Counted from the stretch's first letter, positions 1 to 5,968 are shown. The stretch: DNA of 6,675 bases from Thermodesulfobacteriales bacterium (GCA_026985945.1 JALSPN010000265.1:1-6675); one strand, 5' to 3'. Numbers and translations: made by a program. Notes: generated by a model from the sequence alone, not told the origin.

Positions 1-2
1 TT

Positions 3-83
3 GGTTCTGTTTTTAATCGCAAGGGAGAAGCAAGTTTGATGCCGGGGAATACTTCTTGGTGGTTCCCTCCCCTGCGGTTTTAA
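3..83 (+). other. Possible C-terminal end of an upstream gene, cut by the window edge
   Basis: A + strand frame is open from base 3 and closes at TAA 81-83, giving 26 residues that end in SWWFPPLRF. It could be the tail of an upstream protein. The same bases also form an imperfect inverted repeat and carry no recognisable family motif, and the minus strand has a frame open to the left edge over the same bases. I cannot decide whether this stretch is coding. Confidence 0.2.
18..81 (+). other. Imperfect inverted repeat followed by a short T-run
   Basis: CGCAAGGGA (18-26) pairs with TCCCCTGCG (68-76) with one mismatch. Inside the loop, GGGAA (45-49) can pair with TTCCC (63-67). The outer arm is followed by GTTTT (77-81). 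This could be a transcript end of an upstream gene or a folded leader. The loop is long for an intrinsic terminator and the T-run is short, so the assignment is weak. Confidence 0.2.
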
Positions 84-107
84 GGCTTTTCTGAAAAAAA
101 TTATAAT
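79..107 (+). promoter_or_regulatory. Probable sigma-70-type promoter of the small zinc-finger gene
   Basis: A perfect -10 hexamer TATAAT lies at 102-107. At 17-bp spacing the -35 position (79-84, TTTAAG) matches consensus poorly, so recognition would rest mainly on the -10 box. Transcription would start near 114 and give a leader of about 70 nt before the ATG at 187. It is the only obvious promoter-like signal ahead of that gene. Confidence 0.4.
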
Positions 108-126
108 CTATTTCCAATCTATTTCC
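105..126 (+). repeat. Perfect 11-bp tandem direct repeat at the presumed transcription start
   Basis: AATCTATTTCC occurs twice back to back (105-115 and 116-126). The first copy overlaps the last bases of the -10 box and the second covers the expected start site. The 11-bp period is close to one helical turn, which would place two binding sites on the same DNA face. It may equally be a simple duplication. The function is unknown. Confidence 0.6.
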
Positions 127-186
127 TGATCCTCTTCTCTCAAAGTTCCAAATTGAGTAAAAGTGTTTTGAAAAGGAATCTTGACA

Positions 187-417
187 ATGGCTGTCAAATT
201 TTTAGACAAAAAGGTGTCGTCAAGAAGACATTTTCGGCGTTCTAAGACCGTAGCTGGTAGGTGTGAGGTCTGCGGGGAGGAGATGCCCCTTTGCTACCGT
301 TGTCGAAAGTGTGGCTATCTCATTTGCCAGCGTTGTATGGCGGAAGGCCCAAGACGCTTTTCCTGTAATACGATCACCTGGGTGTGTCCTAACTGTTTGA
401 ACTGGGAGACTCTTTGA
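187..417 (+). CDS. Small ten-cysteine cross-brace (FYVE/RING-like) zinc-binding protein
   Basis: I do not recognise a named family. The 76-residue product has a basic N-terminus (about 10 Lys/Arg in the first 25 residues) followed by ten cysteines. Counted from the in-frame TTG at 181, they fall at 28, 31, 38, 41, 44, 49, 52, 62, 69 and 72. Four CxxC pairs in this order, with a CRKCGYLICQRC core, resemble the interleaved two-zinc fold of FYVE, RING and PHD fingers. Pairs 28/31 with 49/52 and 41/44 with 69/72 would be the natural ligands, leaving C38 and C62 spare. The basic tail suggests nucleic-acid or rRNA binding, which is inference only. The start is set at ATG 187 because AAGGA (173-177) lies 9 nt upstream of it but only 3 nt from the TTG. 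There is no signal peptide or membrane segment. The 3' end overlaps the 3' end of rsmG by 29 bp on the opposite strand. Reality as a gene is supported by the promoter, the RBS and the dense, regular CxxC pattern. Confidence 0.75.
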   Translation: MAVKFLDKKVSSRRHFRRSKTVAGRCEVCGEEMPLCYRCRKCGYLICQRCMAEGPRRFSCNTITWVCPNCLNWETL

Positions 418-1066
418 CGAGAACGATATGGCGCTCATTCCCAGTAAGAGGAAGCCTTAAGGAGTGCTTTTTAATCTCTAGAGAGGGATATTGTTCAAGG
501 AGTTTGGCAATTTCTTCCCGGGCTTTGGGACCCTTCATGGCAAGTAATAGGCCTTGAGGGCGAAGGTGGGGTCTGGCAAGTTTCCAGAGGGTTCCAAGGT
601 CTGATACGGCCCGCGAAACGATTACTTCAAAATAATTAAGGGGAAGCGGGGCGTTTTTTTCTCCTACCGAGGCCTGGATGATTTGGGGCGGTGGAAGAGA
701 AAGGACTCCTGTAGCGTAGGTGAGAAAAGAAATTGGTTTTTTGCGGGCATCCACAAGCCAGACCTCTCTTTCAGGTTGCACGATCTTGATGACCATTCCA
801 GGAAGACCGGCACCTGTCCCGAGATCAAGAAGGGCTCCTTCAGGAAGGAAGGGCAAAATTGTTAAGCTATCCAGGAGATGTTTGACAGCAAAATCAAGCG
901 GATCTTCAAGCGCGGTAAGCCCTAAAGGCTTCCCCAATTCTTTGAGGAGAGAAAAAAAGCGGAAGAGCTTTTCCAGGGTTTCAGGTGGTAACTCAAGCCC
1001 CAGTTCCTTGAGTCCCTCTTTGGTATATCTTTGGAAATAGCGTTCAAAGTCATTCGACACAGCCAT
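389..1066 (-). CDS. rsmG: 16S rRNA (guanine-527-N7)-methyltransferase RsmG (GidB)
   Basis: RsmG transfers a methyl group from S-adenosylmethionine to N7 of G527 in the 530 loop of 16S rRNA, in the cytoplasm. The 225-residue product is close to the usual family length of about 205-240. Counted from the upstream in-frame TTG (1072), visible landmarks are an N-terminal helical part, the family segment VKHLLDSL (63-70), the SAM-binding loop DLGTGAGLPG (83-92), the acidic strand end WLVDARKK (105-112), SRAV (153-156) and the late LAMKGPK (177-183) typical of the Rossmann methyltransferase core. ATG 1066 is preferred over TTG 1072. It lies 2 nt after the nadB stop, with no clear Shine-Dalgarno, so expression probably relies on reinitiation by ribosomes leaving nadB. 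It is the last gene of the minus-strand operon and ends inside the convergent zinc-finger gene. Loss of this enzyme gives low-level streptomycin resistance in other bacteria (established knowledge). Confidence 0.95.
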   Translation of the reverse strand: MAVSNDFERYFQRYTKEGLKELGLELPPETLEKLFRFFSLLKELGKPLGLTALEDPLDFAVKHLLDSLTILPFLPEGALLDLGTGAGLPGMVIKIVQPEREVWLVDARKKPISFLTYATGVLSLPPPQIIQASVGEKNAPLPLNYFEVIVSRAVSDLGTLWKLARPHLRPQGLLLAMKGPKAREEIAKLLEQYPSLEIKKHSLRLPLTGNERHIVLVKESPSSNS

Positions 1067-1068
1067 TG

Positions 1069-2700
1069 TCAAAGGGGCTCTTGAGCACGCCAGAGAATGG
1101 TATCTTTCCGGAAGAAGTTGTCATTTTTTTGGGGATATTCCACCATAAAATGGGTTCCGCGGCTCTCTTTGCGTCGAAGGGCACTTTCGATCACCAGTTT
1201 GGCTACGTGAGCAATGTTACGGAGTTCGATAAAATCCGCAGTCAAAATATAGGCCCAGTAATGGGCTTCTATTTCTTCAAGGATCGTTCGGAGTCTTTTC
1301 TGGGCCAGACGGAGTCTTTGTTCGGTGCGCACAAGGCCCACATAATTCCACATCAGCCGCCTGATGGCGTCCCAGTTGTGAGAGATGAGGACTTTTTCTT
1401 CCATATCCACGGCCCCTCCCGGATCCCAGGCAGGCACCGGGGGATGTTTCAGGCCTTTATAAAAGGCCCATTCGCGCTTGATGTGTAAAGCGGCAAGATG
1501 GGCAAAAGCCAGGCCTTCTAAGAGGGAGTTTGAGGCCAGGCGGTTGGCGCCGTGAAGGCCGGTGCACGCACACTCTCCCAGGGCATAAAGCCCTTTAATA
1601 TCGGTGAGGCCAAAACGGTCCGTAATTACTCCTCCACAAAAATAATGGGCGGCAGGAACTACCGGTATGGGTTCTCTGGTAATATCAATACCAAACCGTA
1701 AACAGGTTTCGTAGATATAAGGGAAGCGCTTGAGAATAAAACCCCGCGGTTTGTGGGAAATGTCCAGATAAACGCACTCTTTGCCACTTTTTTTGAGTTC
1801 AAAATCTATGGCGCGCGCCACGATATCGCGGGGGGCAAGTTCTTTTCTTGCGGGATCATATTTGTGCATAAAGGGCTTACCAGAGGGATCCAGAAGGATA
1901 GCCCCTTCTCCCCTTAAGGCTTCAGAGATGAGAAAATTTTTGGCTTTGGGATGATAAAGACAGGTCGGATGAAACTGGACAAATTCAAGATTGGCTACCC
2001 GACAACCGGCCCGGTAGGCAAGGGCAATGCCATCTCCGGTGGCTACGTCGGCATTGCTGGTGTAAAGATAAACCTTTCCGGCTCCACCGGTGGCAAGAAT
2101 CGTTACTCTGGAAAGAAAAGTATCGATTTCACCACTCTTACCATTTAAGATGTAGGCTCCAAGACAGCGTTCCTGCCCCAGCACCTCTTTAGGGCAACCA
2201 CGATAGACCTTGCAAAGAGTTATGAGATCTACCGCCAGATGATCTTCCAGGATCTCTATGTGGGGGTGCTCCTGGGCGTGTCCCAGAAGAACTTTTTCGA
2301 CCTCTCTTCCGGTATGGTCTTCTACGTGAACGATCCGGCGGCGGGAGTGCCCTCCTTCAAGGGTGAGATGTAACCTTTCAGGATTTTGGGGATCCCGCGT
2401 AAAGGGCACACCCAGTTCCAGTAATTCCTGAATCCTTTCCGGGGCCTGGCGAACTACCAGAGAAACTATTTCCCCTTTAGCGAGCCCGTCTCCGGTGCGG
2501 AGGGTATCTTCAATATGAAGCTCAAAAGAATCGTCTTCTCCGAGGACACAGGCTATTCCACCTTGAGCCAGGCTGGTATTAGCATCAGTGGCCCTCTTTT
2601 TGGTAATAATGGTTACCCGCCCCAGGTCAGCTATTTTGAGGGCTAAGGAAAGCCCGGCAATGCCGGAACCAATGATCAAAAAATCGGTATGATATGTCAT
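1069..2700 (-). CDS. nadB: L-aspartate oxidase NadB
   Basis: NadB is a cytoplasmic FAD enzyme that oxidises L-aspartate to iminoaspartate, the first step of de novo NAD synthesis. NadA (quinolinate synthase) then uses the product. The 543-residue length is normal. The N-terminus carries the dinucleotide-binding motif IIGSGIAG (9-16), then NTSLAQGGIA (41-50) and EGGHSRRRIVH (115-125). The second FAD segment ATGGAGKVY (203-211), FVQFHPT (240-246), APRDIV (289-294) and HGANRLASNSLLEGL (383-397) follow. H244, R291 and H352 fall at positions matching the substrate-binding His/Arg/His of the E. coli enzyme. The C-terminal helical domain of the succinate dehydrogenase/fumarate reductase flavoprotein superfamily is present. 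FrdA/SdhA is unlikely because the NadB-type EGGHSRRRIVH segment is present. ATG 2700 follows the apgM stop directly (TAAATG), with GAGGAG at the end of apgM serving as its ribosome site, so the two are translationally coupled. nadA and nadC are not in the window. Anaerobes are expected to use fumarate or another acceptor in place of oxygen. Confidence 0.97.
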   Translation of the reverse strand: MTYHTDFLIIGSGIAGLSLALKIADLGRVTIITKKRATDANTSLAQGGIACVLGEDDSFELHIEDTLRTGDGLAKGEIVSLVVRQAPERIQELLELGVPFTRDPQNPERLHLTLEGGHSRRRIVHVEDHTGREVEKVLLGHAQEHPHIEILEDHLAVDLITLCKVYRGCPKEVLGQERCLGAYILNGKSGEIDTFLSRVTILATGGAGKVYLYTSNADVATGDGIALAYRAGCRVANLEFVQFHPTCLYHPKAKNFLISEALRGEGAILLDPSGKPFMHKYDPARKELAPRDIVARAIDFELKKSGKECVYLDISHKPRGFILKRFPYIYETCLRFGIDITREPIPVVPAAHYFCGGVITDRFGLTDIKGLYALGECACTGLHGANRLASNSLLEGLAFAHLAALHIKREWAFYKGLKHPPVPAWDPGGAVDMEEKVLISHNWDAIRRLMWNYVGLVRTEQRLRLAQKRLRTILEEIEAHYWAYILTADFIELRNIAHVAKLVIESALRRKESRGTHFMVEYPQKNDNFFRKDTILWRAQEPL

Positions 2701-3927
2701 TTACTCCTCAGGCAAACGGGGGTCTCTCTCTAAAAAGTGGGAAAGCAGTCTTTCTCCCGTGCGGAAGAAAAGTTTGGTCTCGGCGGCAGCCTTTTCATTG
2801 TATCCTTCGGTGCGTTTGATCTGGGGGTCGCGAGAGTCATAGATAGCAAAAGGAACCGGTTTAGAGGCGTGGGTTCGGAGAGAGATGGGAGTTAAATGGT
2901 CAGTAACCACCATCAGTCGGTAGTCACCGATCTGGGTGGTGGTCTCCTCTAGCACGGTTCGTACCACGTAACGATCAAAATCCTGAATGGCCTTTATTTT
3001 AAGTTCCAGAGAGCCCTCATGGCTGGCTTCGTCTGGGGCTTCCACGTGGAGGAAGACAAAATCAGCCCCTTCTTTAAGGGCCTTGATAGCGGCCAGGGCC
3101 TTTCCTTCATAGTTCGTATCGAGATAGCCGGTGGCACCGGGAACGTCTATTACCTCAAGGCCTGCCAGGACTCCGAGCCCCCGGATGAGATCAACGGCAG
3201 CAATAACCGCCCCTTTAAGCCCCCACTTCTCTTCAAAAGGTTCAAGTCTTGGCATCCGTCCCTGCCCCCAGGGCCAGAGGGCATTTGCCGGGAGTTTTCC
3301 CTCCTCCCGCCTCTTGCGATTAATGGGATGTTTGTCGAGAAAGGCCATGGCTTTTAAAAGGAAATCCCGCAAAATGGGCTCGTTTTCATAGACCAGCCAG
3401 GCTTCATAGATGTCTCGACCAAGTAGATCGTGGGGGGGATAGGTCTTTATCCCTTCAGGCCCTCCCCGCCAGACCAGAATATGGCGGTAGCTTTTGCCGG
3501 GATGGAGAAAAAGCTTGTCATTGGCCAATTCTTTGTTGAGATCGTTGATAAGGGTGTGGGCCTCTTCGTTAGAAATATGCCCGGCACTGTAGTCAAACAT
3601 AATATAGTGATCTTCCTGTTTTTTGATGGTGACGAGGTTGCAACGGAAGGCTACATCTTCGGGGCGCAGGCTGAGGCCAAGTGCTGCGGCTTCGATAGGG
3701 CCGCGCCCTGTATATTGTTCTTCCGGGCGATAACCCATAAGAGCCATGTTGGCCACATCGCTTCCGGGCTCCATCCCCGGAGGGATGGTCTGCACCAGAC
3801 CCAGGTCACCATGCTGGGCGATAAAATCCATACCTGGTGTGAGGGCGGCTTCCAGAGGCGTTTTACCCCCTAACTCCTTAAGTGGAAAATCTCCCATGCC
3901 ATCACCCACTAAGATCAGATATTTCAT
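2701..3927 (-). CDS. apgM: Cofactor-independent phosphoglycerate mutase, archaeal type (ApgM)
   Basis: This enzyme interconverts 3- and 2-phosphoglycerate in glycolysis and gluconeogenesis without 2,3-bisphosphoglycerate, using two divalent metal ions. The 408 residues match the ApgM branch of the alkaline phosphatase superfamily, not the roughly 510-residue bacterial GpmI. Visible landmarks are VGDGMGD (7-13, metal ligand D9), GGKTPLEAA (20-28) and PPGMEPGSDVANM (49-61, with S56 the likely phosphorylated nucleophile). YTGRGPIEAA (72-81) and DVAFRCNLVT (91-100) follow. The C-terminal metal site is HVEAPDEASHEG (294-305; D299, H303) and VTDHLTPISLRTH (341-353; D343, H344, H353). All catalytic ligands appear intact. 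A homoserine-kinase-like relative (ThrH-type annotations of the same family) is an alternative sometimes seen in databases, but the full-length mutase signature argues against it. The start is ATG 3927, with GGGAGG eight bases upstream inside slyD. The gene starts within the last 26 bp of slyD and its stop abuts nadB. Confidence 0.95.
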   Translation of the reverse strand: MKYLILVGDGMGDFPLKELGGKTPLEAALTPGMDFIAQHGDLGLVQTIPPGMEPGSDVANMALMGYRPEEQYTGRGPIEAAALGLSLRPEDVAFRCNLVTIKKQEDHYIMFDYSAGHISNEEAHTLINDLNKELANDKLFLHPGKSYRHILVWRGGPEGIKTYPPHDLLGRDIYEAWLVYENEPILRDFLLKAMAFLDKHPINRKRREEGKLPANALWPWGQGRMPRLEPFEEKWGLKGAVIAAVDLIRGLGVLAGLEVIDVPGATGYLDTNYEGKALAAIKALKEGADFVFLHVEAPDEASHEGSLELKIKAIQDFDRYVVRTVLEETTTQIGDYRLMVVTDHLTPISLRTHASKPVPFAIYDSRDPQIKRTEGYNEKAAAETKLFFRTGERLLSHFLERDPRLPEE

Positions 3928-4405
3928 CTTCCCGCCCTCCCCTTTCTTGATTTTGGCCCTGAGATGCCTTTTTGAGGTCTAAAATTTCCACCTCAAAACG
4001 CAAGGTCTTCCCGGCCAAAGGATGATTGAAATCCACCACCGCCAATCCTTCTTCTACTTTTTTTAATACCGCCGGATGGACTACACCATATTCATCCTGC
4101 AGTTTGATTACCGCACCAGGGGTTGCCCCCTGCGGAACCCGTTCGGAAGGAATTACCTGGATTTTTTTGGGGTCGTAGGGGCCATAGTGCTCCTCTGGCG
4201 GGACCAGCACCGCCACCACCTCTCCGGGTTTGTGCCCCACGAGGGCCCTTTCCACGGCAGGCATAAACTTGCCACTTCCGACTTCAAGCCAGAAAGCATC
4301 CTTGGAAACATCAACGACGTCATTTCCGGCTATGACACGGTAGCGGATAAGGACCTGGTCGCCTAATTCTATGGCTGGTCCCTGAACTTCTTTTATTTCA
4401 TCCAA
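3902..4405 (-). CDS. slyD: SlyD-like FKBP-type peptidyl-prolyl cis-trans isomerase
   Basis: The product is a cytoplasmic folding helper that isomerises Xaa-Pro bonds and acts as a chaperone. Counted from the upstream GTG (4411), the FKBP core begins with VLIRYRVI (20-27) and continues with VGSGKFMPAVERALVGHKPGE (44-64, shown here as the family's surface helix with E54). It resumes near VVDFNHPLAGKTLRFEVEIL (125-144). The intervening part, about residues 75-122, is the insert-in-flap chaperone domain of SlyD proteins. The metal-binding histidine-rich tail of E. coli SlyD is missing; the tail here is Gln/Glu/Arg/Asp-rich, so nickel handling is not supported. The start is set at TTG 4405, because GGAGG lies 7 nt upstream of it but only 1 nt from the GTG at 4411. 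Length is then 167 residues, normal for the family. The last 26 bp overlap the start of apgM, and the gene lies 46 bp after the kinase gene. Confidence 0.9.
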   Translation of the reverse strand: MDEIKEVQGPAIELGDQVLIRYRVIAGNDVVDVSKDAFWLEVGSGKFMPAVERALVGHKPGEVVAVLVPPEEHYGPYDPKKIQVIPSERVPQGATPGAVIKLQDEYGVVHPAVLKKVEEGLAVVDFNHPLAGKTLRFEVEILDLKKASQGQNQERGGREDEISDLSG

Positions 4406-4409
4406 GGCC

Positions 4410-4424
4410 ACACCTCCCCGGTGT
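4410..4424 (-). promoter_or_regulatory. Shine-Dalgarno of slyD inside a small hairpin
   Basis: On the minus strand ACACC, GGGGA, GGTGT form a 5-bp stem with a 5-base loop. The GGAGG core of the ribosome site lies half in the loop and half in the stem, 7 nt ahead of the TTG start. The site is strong and decides the start codon. The hairpin could dampen initiation until melted, but a 5-bp stem is weak at high growth temperature, so a regulatory role is speculative. Confidence 0.4.
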
Positions 4425-4451
4425 CAAAGGAAAAATAATGCCTGGCAGATC

Positions 4452-5816
4452 TTAGTCAATTCTCGAAGAAAGTTTCTGCTCAGTTTCAGAAAGGCTCTGG
4501 AGAGGGAGGATAAAATAGAAATTGTTACCCAGAGGGGTGGGTTCGTAGCCCACCACCCCTCCGTGGAGTTCGATAACCTTTTTTACGAAATGAAGGCCTC
4601 TTCCTGTGCCGGGTTCATTTCCGGTATTGCTTCCACGCCATCCTTCTTCAAAGACCTTCTGGGCTTCTTCAGGAGAAAGGTGAGGGCCGGTGCTGAAGAC
4701 ATTGAACTTTACCCCCGGCCTTCCGGGGCCAAAAAAGTCCGGAATGATTTCCCGCCCAAACGAGACAAACTTGACCTTATGGCCATGTTCGTCGGTAACT
4801 TCCCGGGTATATTTTAAGGCGTTACTAAAAAGATTGGCATAGACCTGGGAAAGGAGCCCAACATCAACGGCCATGATAAATTCTTCATCAGGCACCCCTC
4901 CCAAACGATTGTCAATCTTGATCCCTGCTTTTTCAAAGCGTTTGCGGTATCTTTCAAGCTGAACTTCTATAACTTCTTTGGCAAAACGGCAGGGCCTTTT
5001 GCGCAAGACAAAGCGGCCTTTCTGAAAGTGCTCCCTTCGTAGCAAACTTTCCAGGAAAAGGCTTACCGTTTCGTAATGTTTTTCTATCTGCTGGTAATGA
5101 TCACTAAGCTCCCTGTAGAGATGGCCAAGGGCCCCGGCCATTTTTTCCTGCGACAGGTTGCGCTCCCTGACATTTTCTTCAAGCTCCTTCAGGAGATCAA
5201 TCTTTTTCTTTAAAACGCGGAAAAGATAACGATAATGCATATTGGGGACGATGACATTGTGTTCTATATCTGCCACCAATTCGTTTACAAATTTGATGTG
5301 TTCCAGCGTATGGGCCATGAGGAGTTTTATATGGAGGTTGTAACCGATACGGTTGGCATATTTTTGAAAAAAGAGAACGTCGTGCTCGCCGAGGGGGCTT
5401 GAAGGGATAATTTCAAGGATTCCGAGAAGAGTTTTCTCTTTGGGAAGAGTGAGAAGATTTAAAAGTTTCCTGTTTCCCTTAAAAGGGAAAAAATAAGAAC
5501 CATTTTGCGAAAAGGCCTCTTCCTGGAGGGGAATTTCTGAGGCGGGACGGGGAGGTTTAATGAGTCCTTCCTGGCTGGTGGCCACCAGCTGGATTTTTCC
5601 TCCCTCTTCTGTCAGGTAAAGTTTGCTTTCACAGGAGAGGAATTCTTTCGGGACCAGCACACAAACCCGGTAAAAATTTTCAAGCGTGGTATATTCCTGG
5701 GCCAGATCAAAAAAGGCCCAGAGGGCATTTATCTGATGAGGGGAAAAAGCATATTCTTCATACTGTTTCTTCTTGGTTCGAAGACGTTGCCGAATGACTC
5801 CGAGATTGGCGTCCAT
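4452..5816 (-). CDS. Soluble sensor histidine kinase-like protein with GAF-like and HATPase domains
   Basis: The product has 454 residues and no membrane segment or signal peptide, so it should sense something in the cytoplasm. Residues about 25-165 look like a GAF-type sensory domain ending in LLGILEI. Residues about 170-265 are helical and coiled-coil-like; H186 in EHNVIVPN sits where a dimerisation/phosphoacceptor helix has HExRxPL. The C-terminal ATPase part has an N box (SNALKYT, N332), a G1 region FSTGPHLSPEEAQKVF (374-389) and a clear G2 box GTGRGLHFVKKVIELHGG (403-420), then the final strand FYFILPL. The usual G1 aspartate of DxGxG is replaced (STGPH), as in some divergent kinases with an N-x-G-type box, so ATP binding is likely but activity is unproven. 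No response regulator is in the window, so the kinase is an orphan here. ATG 5816 has no Shine-Dalgarno and a possible -10 box almost adjoining it. The gene leads the minus-strand operon and is divergent from the Rrf2 gene. Confidence 0.85.
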   Translation of the reverse strand: MDANLGVIRQRLRTKKKQYEEYAFSPHQINALWAFFDLAQEYTTLENFYRVCVLVPKEFLSCESKLYLTEEGGKIQLVATSQEGLIKPPRPASEIPLQEEAFSQNGSYFFPFKGNRKLLNLLTLPKEKTLLGILEIIPSSPLGEHDVLFFQKYANRIGYNLHIKLLMAHTLEHIKFVNELVADIEHNVIVPNMHYRYLFRVLKKKIDLLKELEENVRERNLSQEKMAGALGHLYRELSDHYQQIEKHYETVSLFLESLLRREHFQKGRFVLRKRPCRFAKEVIEVQLERYRKRFEKAGIKIDNRLGGVPDEEFIMAVDVGLLSQVYANLFSNALKYTREVTDEHGHKVKFVSFGREIIPDFFGPGRPGVKFNVFSTGPHLSPEEAQKVFEEGWRGSNTGNEPGTGRGLHFVKKVIELHGGVVGYEPTPLGNNFYFILPLQSLSETEQKLSSRID

Positions 5817-5819
5817 AAA

Positions 5820-5829
5820 TTAAATTTAA
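5820..5829. promoter_or_regulatory. Palindrome TTAAATTTAA next to the kinase start
   Basis: A perfect 10-bp palindrome overlaps the presumed -10 box of the kinase gene. Its core TAAATTTA is also the core of the 14-bp palindrome ahead of the Rrf2 gene (5958-5965). It may be a weak site for the same regulator. Short AT palindromes arise easily by chance, so confidence is low. Confidence 0.25.
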
Positions 5830-5853
5830 CATAACTTTCCCTTTTGGGTTCAA
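5824..5853 (-). promoter_or_regulatory. Possible promoter of the kinase-led operon, giving a leaderless transcript
   Basis: On the minus strand TTGAAC (5848-5853) and TTAAAT (5824-5829, preceded by TG) are 18 bp apart and each match four of six consensus bases. Initiation 7 nt after the -10 box would fall at or next to the ATG at 5816. That would fit the absence of any Shine-Dalgarno there. The match is moderate in AT-rich DNA, so this is tentative. Confidence 0.3.
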
Positions 5854-5885
5854 GGAATATAGATCTCTCTACTTTAAAATTTTTC

Positions 5886-5900
5886 TATCTCGGGAAGATA
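5886..5900. repeat. Short inverted repeat TATCT-CGGGA-AGATA
   Basis: Five-base arms flank a GC-rich five-base centre in the middle of the divergent intergenic region. It lies upstream of the rrf2 -35 candidate. It could be an activator or repressor site for either direction, but nothing beyond the symmetry supports that. Confidence 0.2.
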
Positions 5901-5923
5901 AAATAAAAATCAGGCATTATAGG

Positions 5924-5950
5924 TTGTCTAACAAGCAAATATATTATATT
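5924..5950 (+). promoter_or_regulatory. Probable promoter of the Rrf2 regulator gene
   Basis: TTGTCT (5924-5929) and TATATT (5945-5950; five of six consensus bases) are separated by 15 bp, somewhat short. Transcription would start around 5957, about 30 nt before the ATG. The -10 box lies inside the 17-bp palindrome at 5936-5952, as expected for a repressor-controlled promoter. Confidence 0.4.
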
Positions 5951-5952
5951 TG
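5936..5952. promoter_or_regulatory. Palindromic operator candidate 1 (over the rrf2 -10 box)
   Basis: CAAATATA-T-TATATTTG is a perfect palindrome with 8-bp arms and a one-base centre. Its position over the -10 box of an Rrf2-family gene suggests autoregulation, which is common in this family (IscR, NsrR, CymR). The sequence does not match the IscR type 1 consensus that I know, so the assigned regulator is inference. Confidence 0.5.
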
Positions 5953-5954
5953 GT

Positions 5955-5968
5955 ATCTAAATTTAGAT
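5955..5968. promoter_or_regulatory. Palindromic operator candidate 2 (rrf2 leader)
   Basis: ATCTAAATTTAGAT is a perfect 14-bp palindrome centred 17.5 bp downstream of operator candidate 1 and lying at the expected transcription start. The pair could bind two dimers of the encoded regulator. Confidence 0.5.

Noticed and set aside
18..76. Known riboswitch class at the left edge
   Set aside because: The inverted repeat folds plausibly but I recognise no conserved riboswitch core, so only the repeat is reported.
1066..1488. 140-codon open frame on the + strand opposite nadB
   Set aside because: It lies wholly antisense to a convincing nadB, has no family motif and no ribosome site; it is a shadow of the real gene.
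3430..3873. 147-codon open frame on the + strand opposite apgM
   Set aside because: The minus-strand protein has all the catalytic residues of ApgM; the + frame has no independent support.
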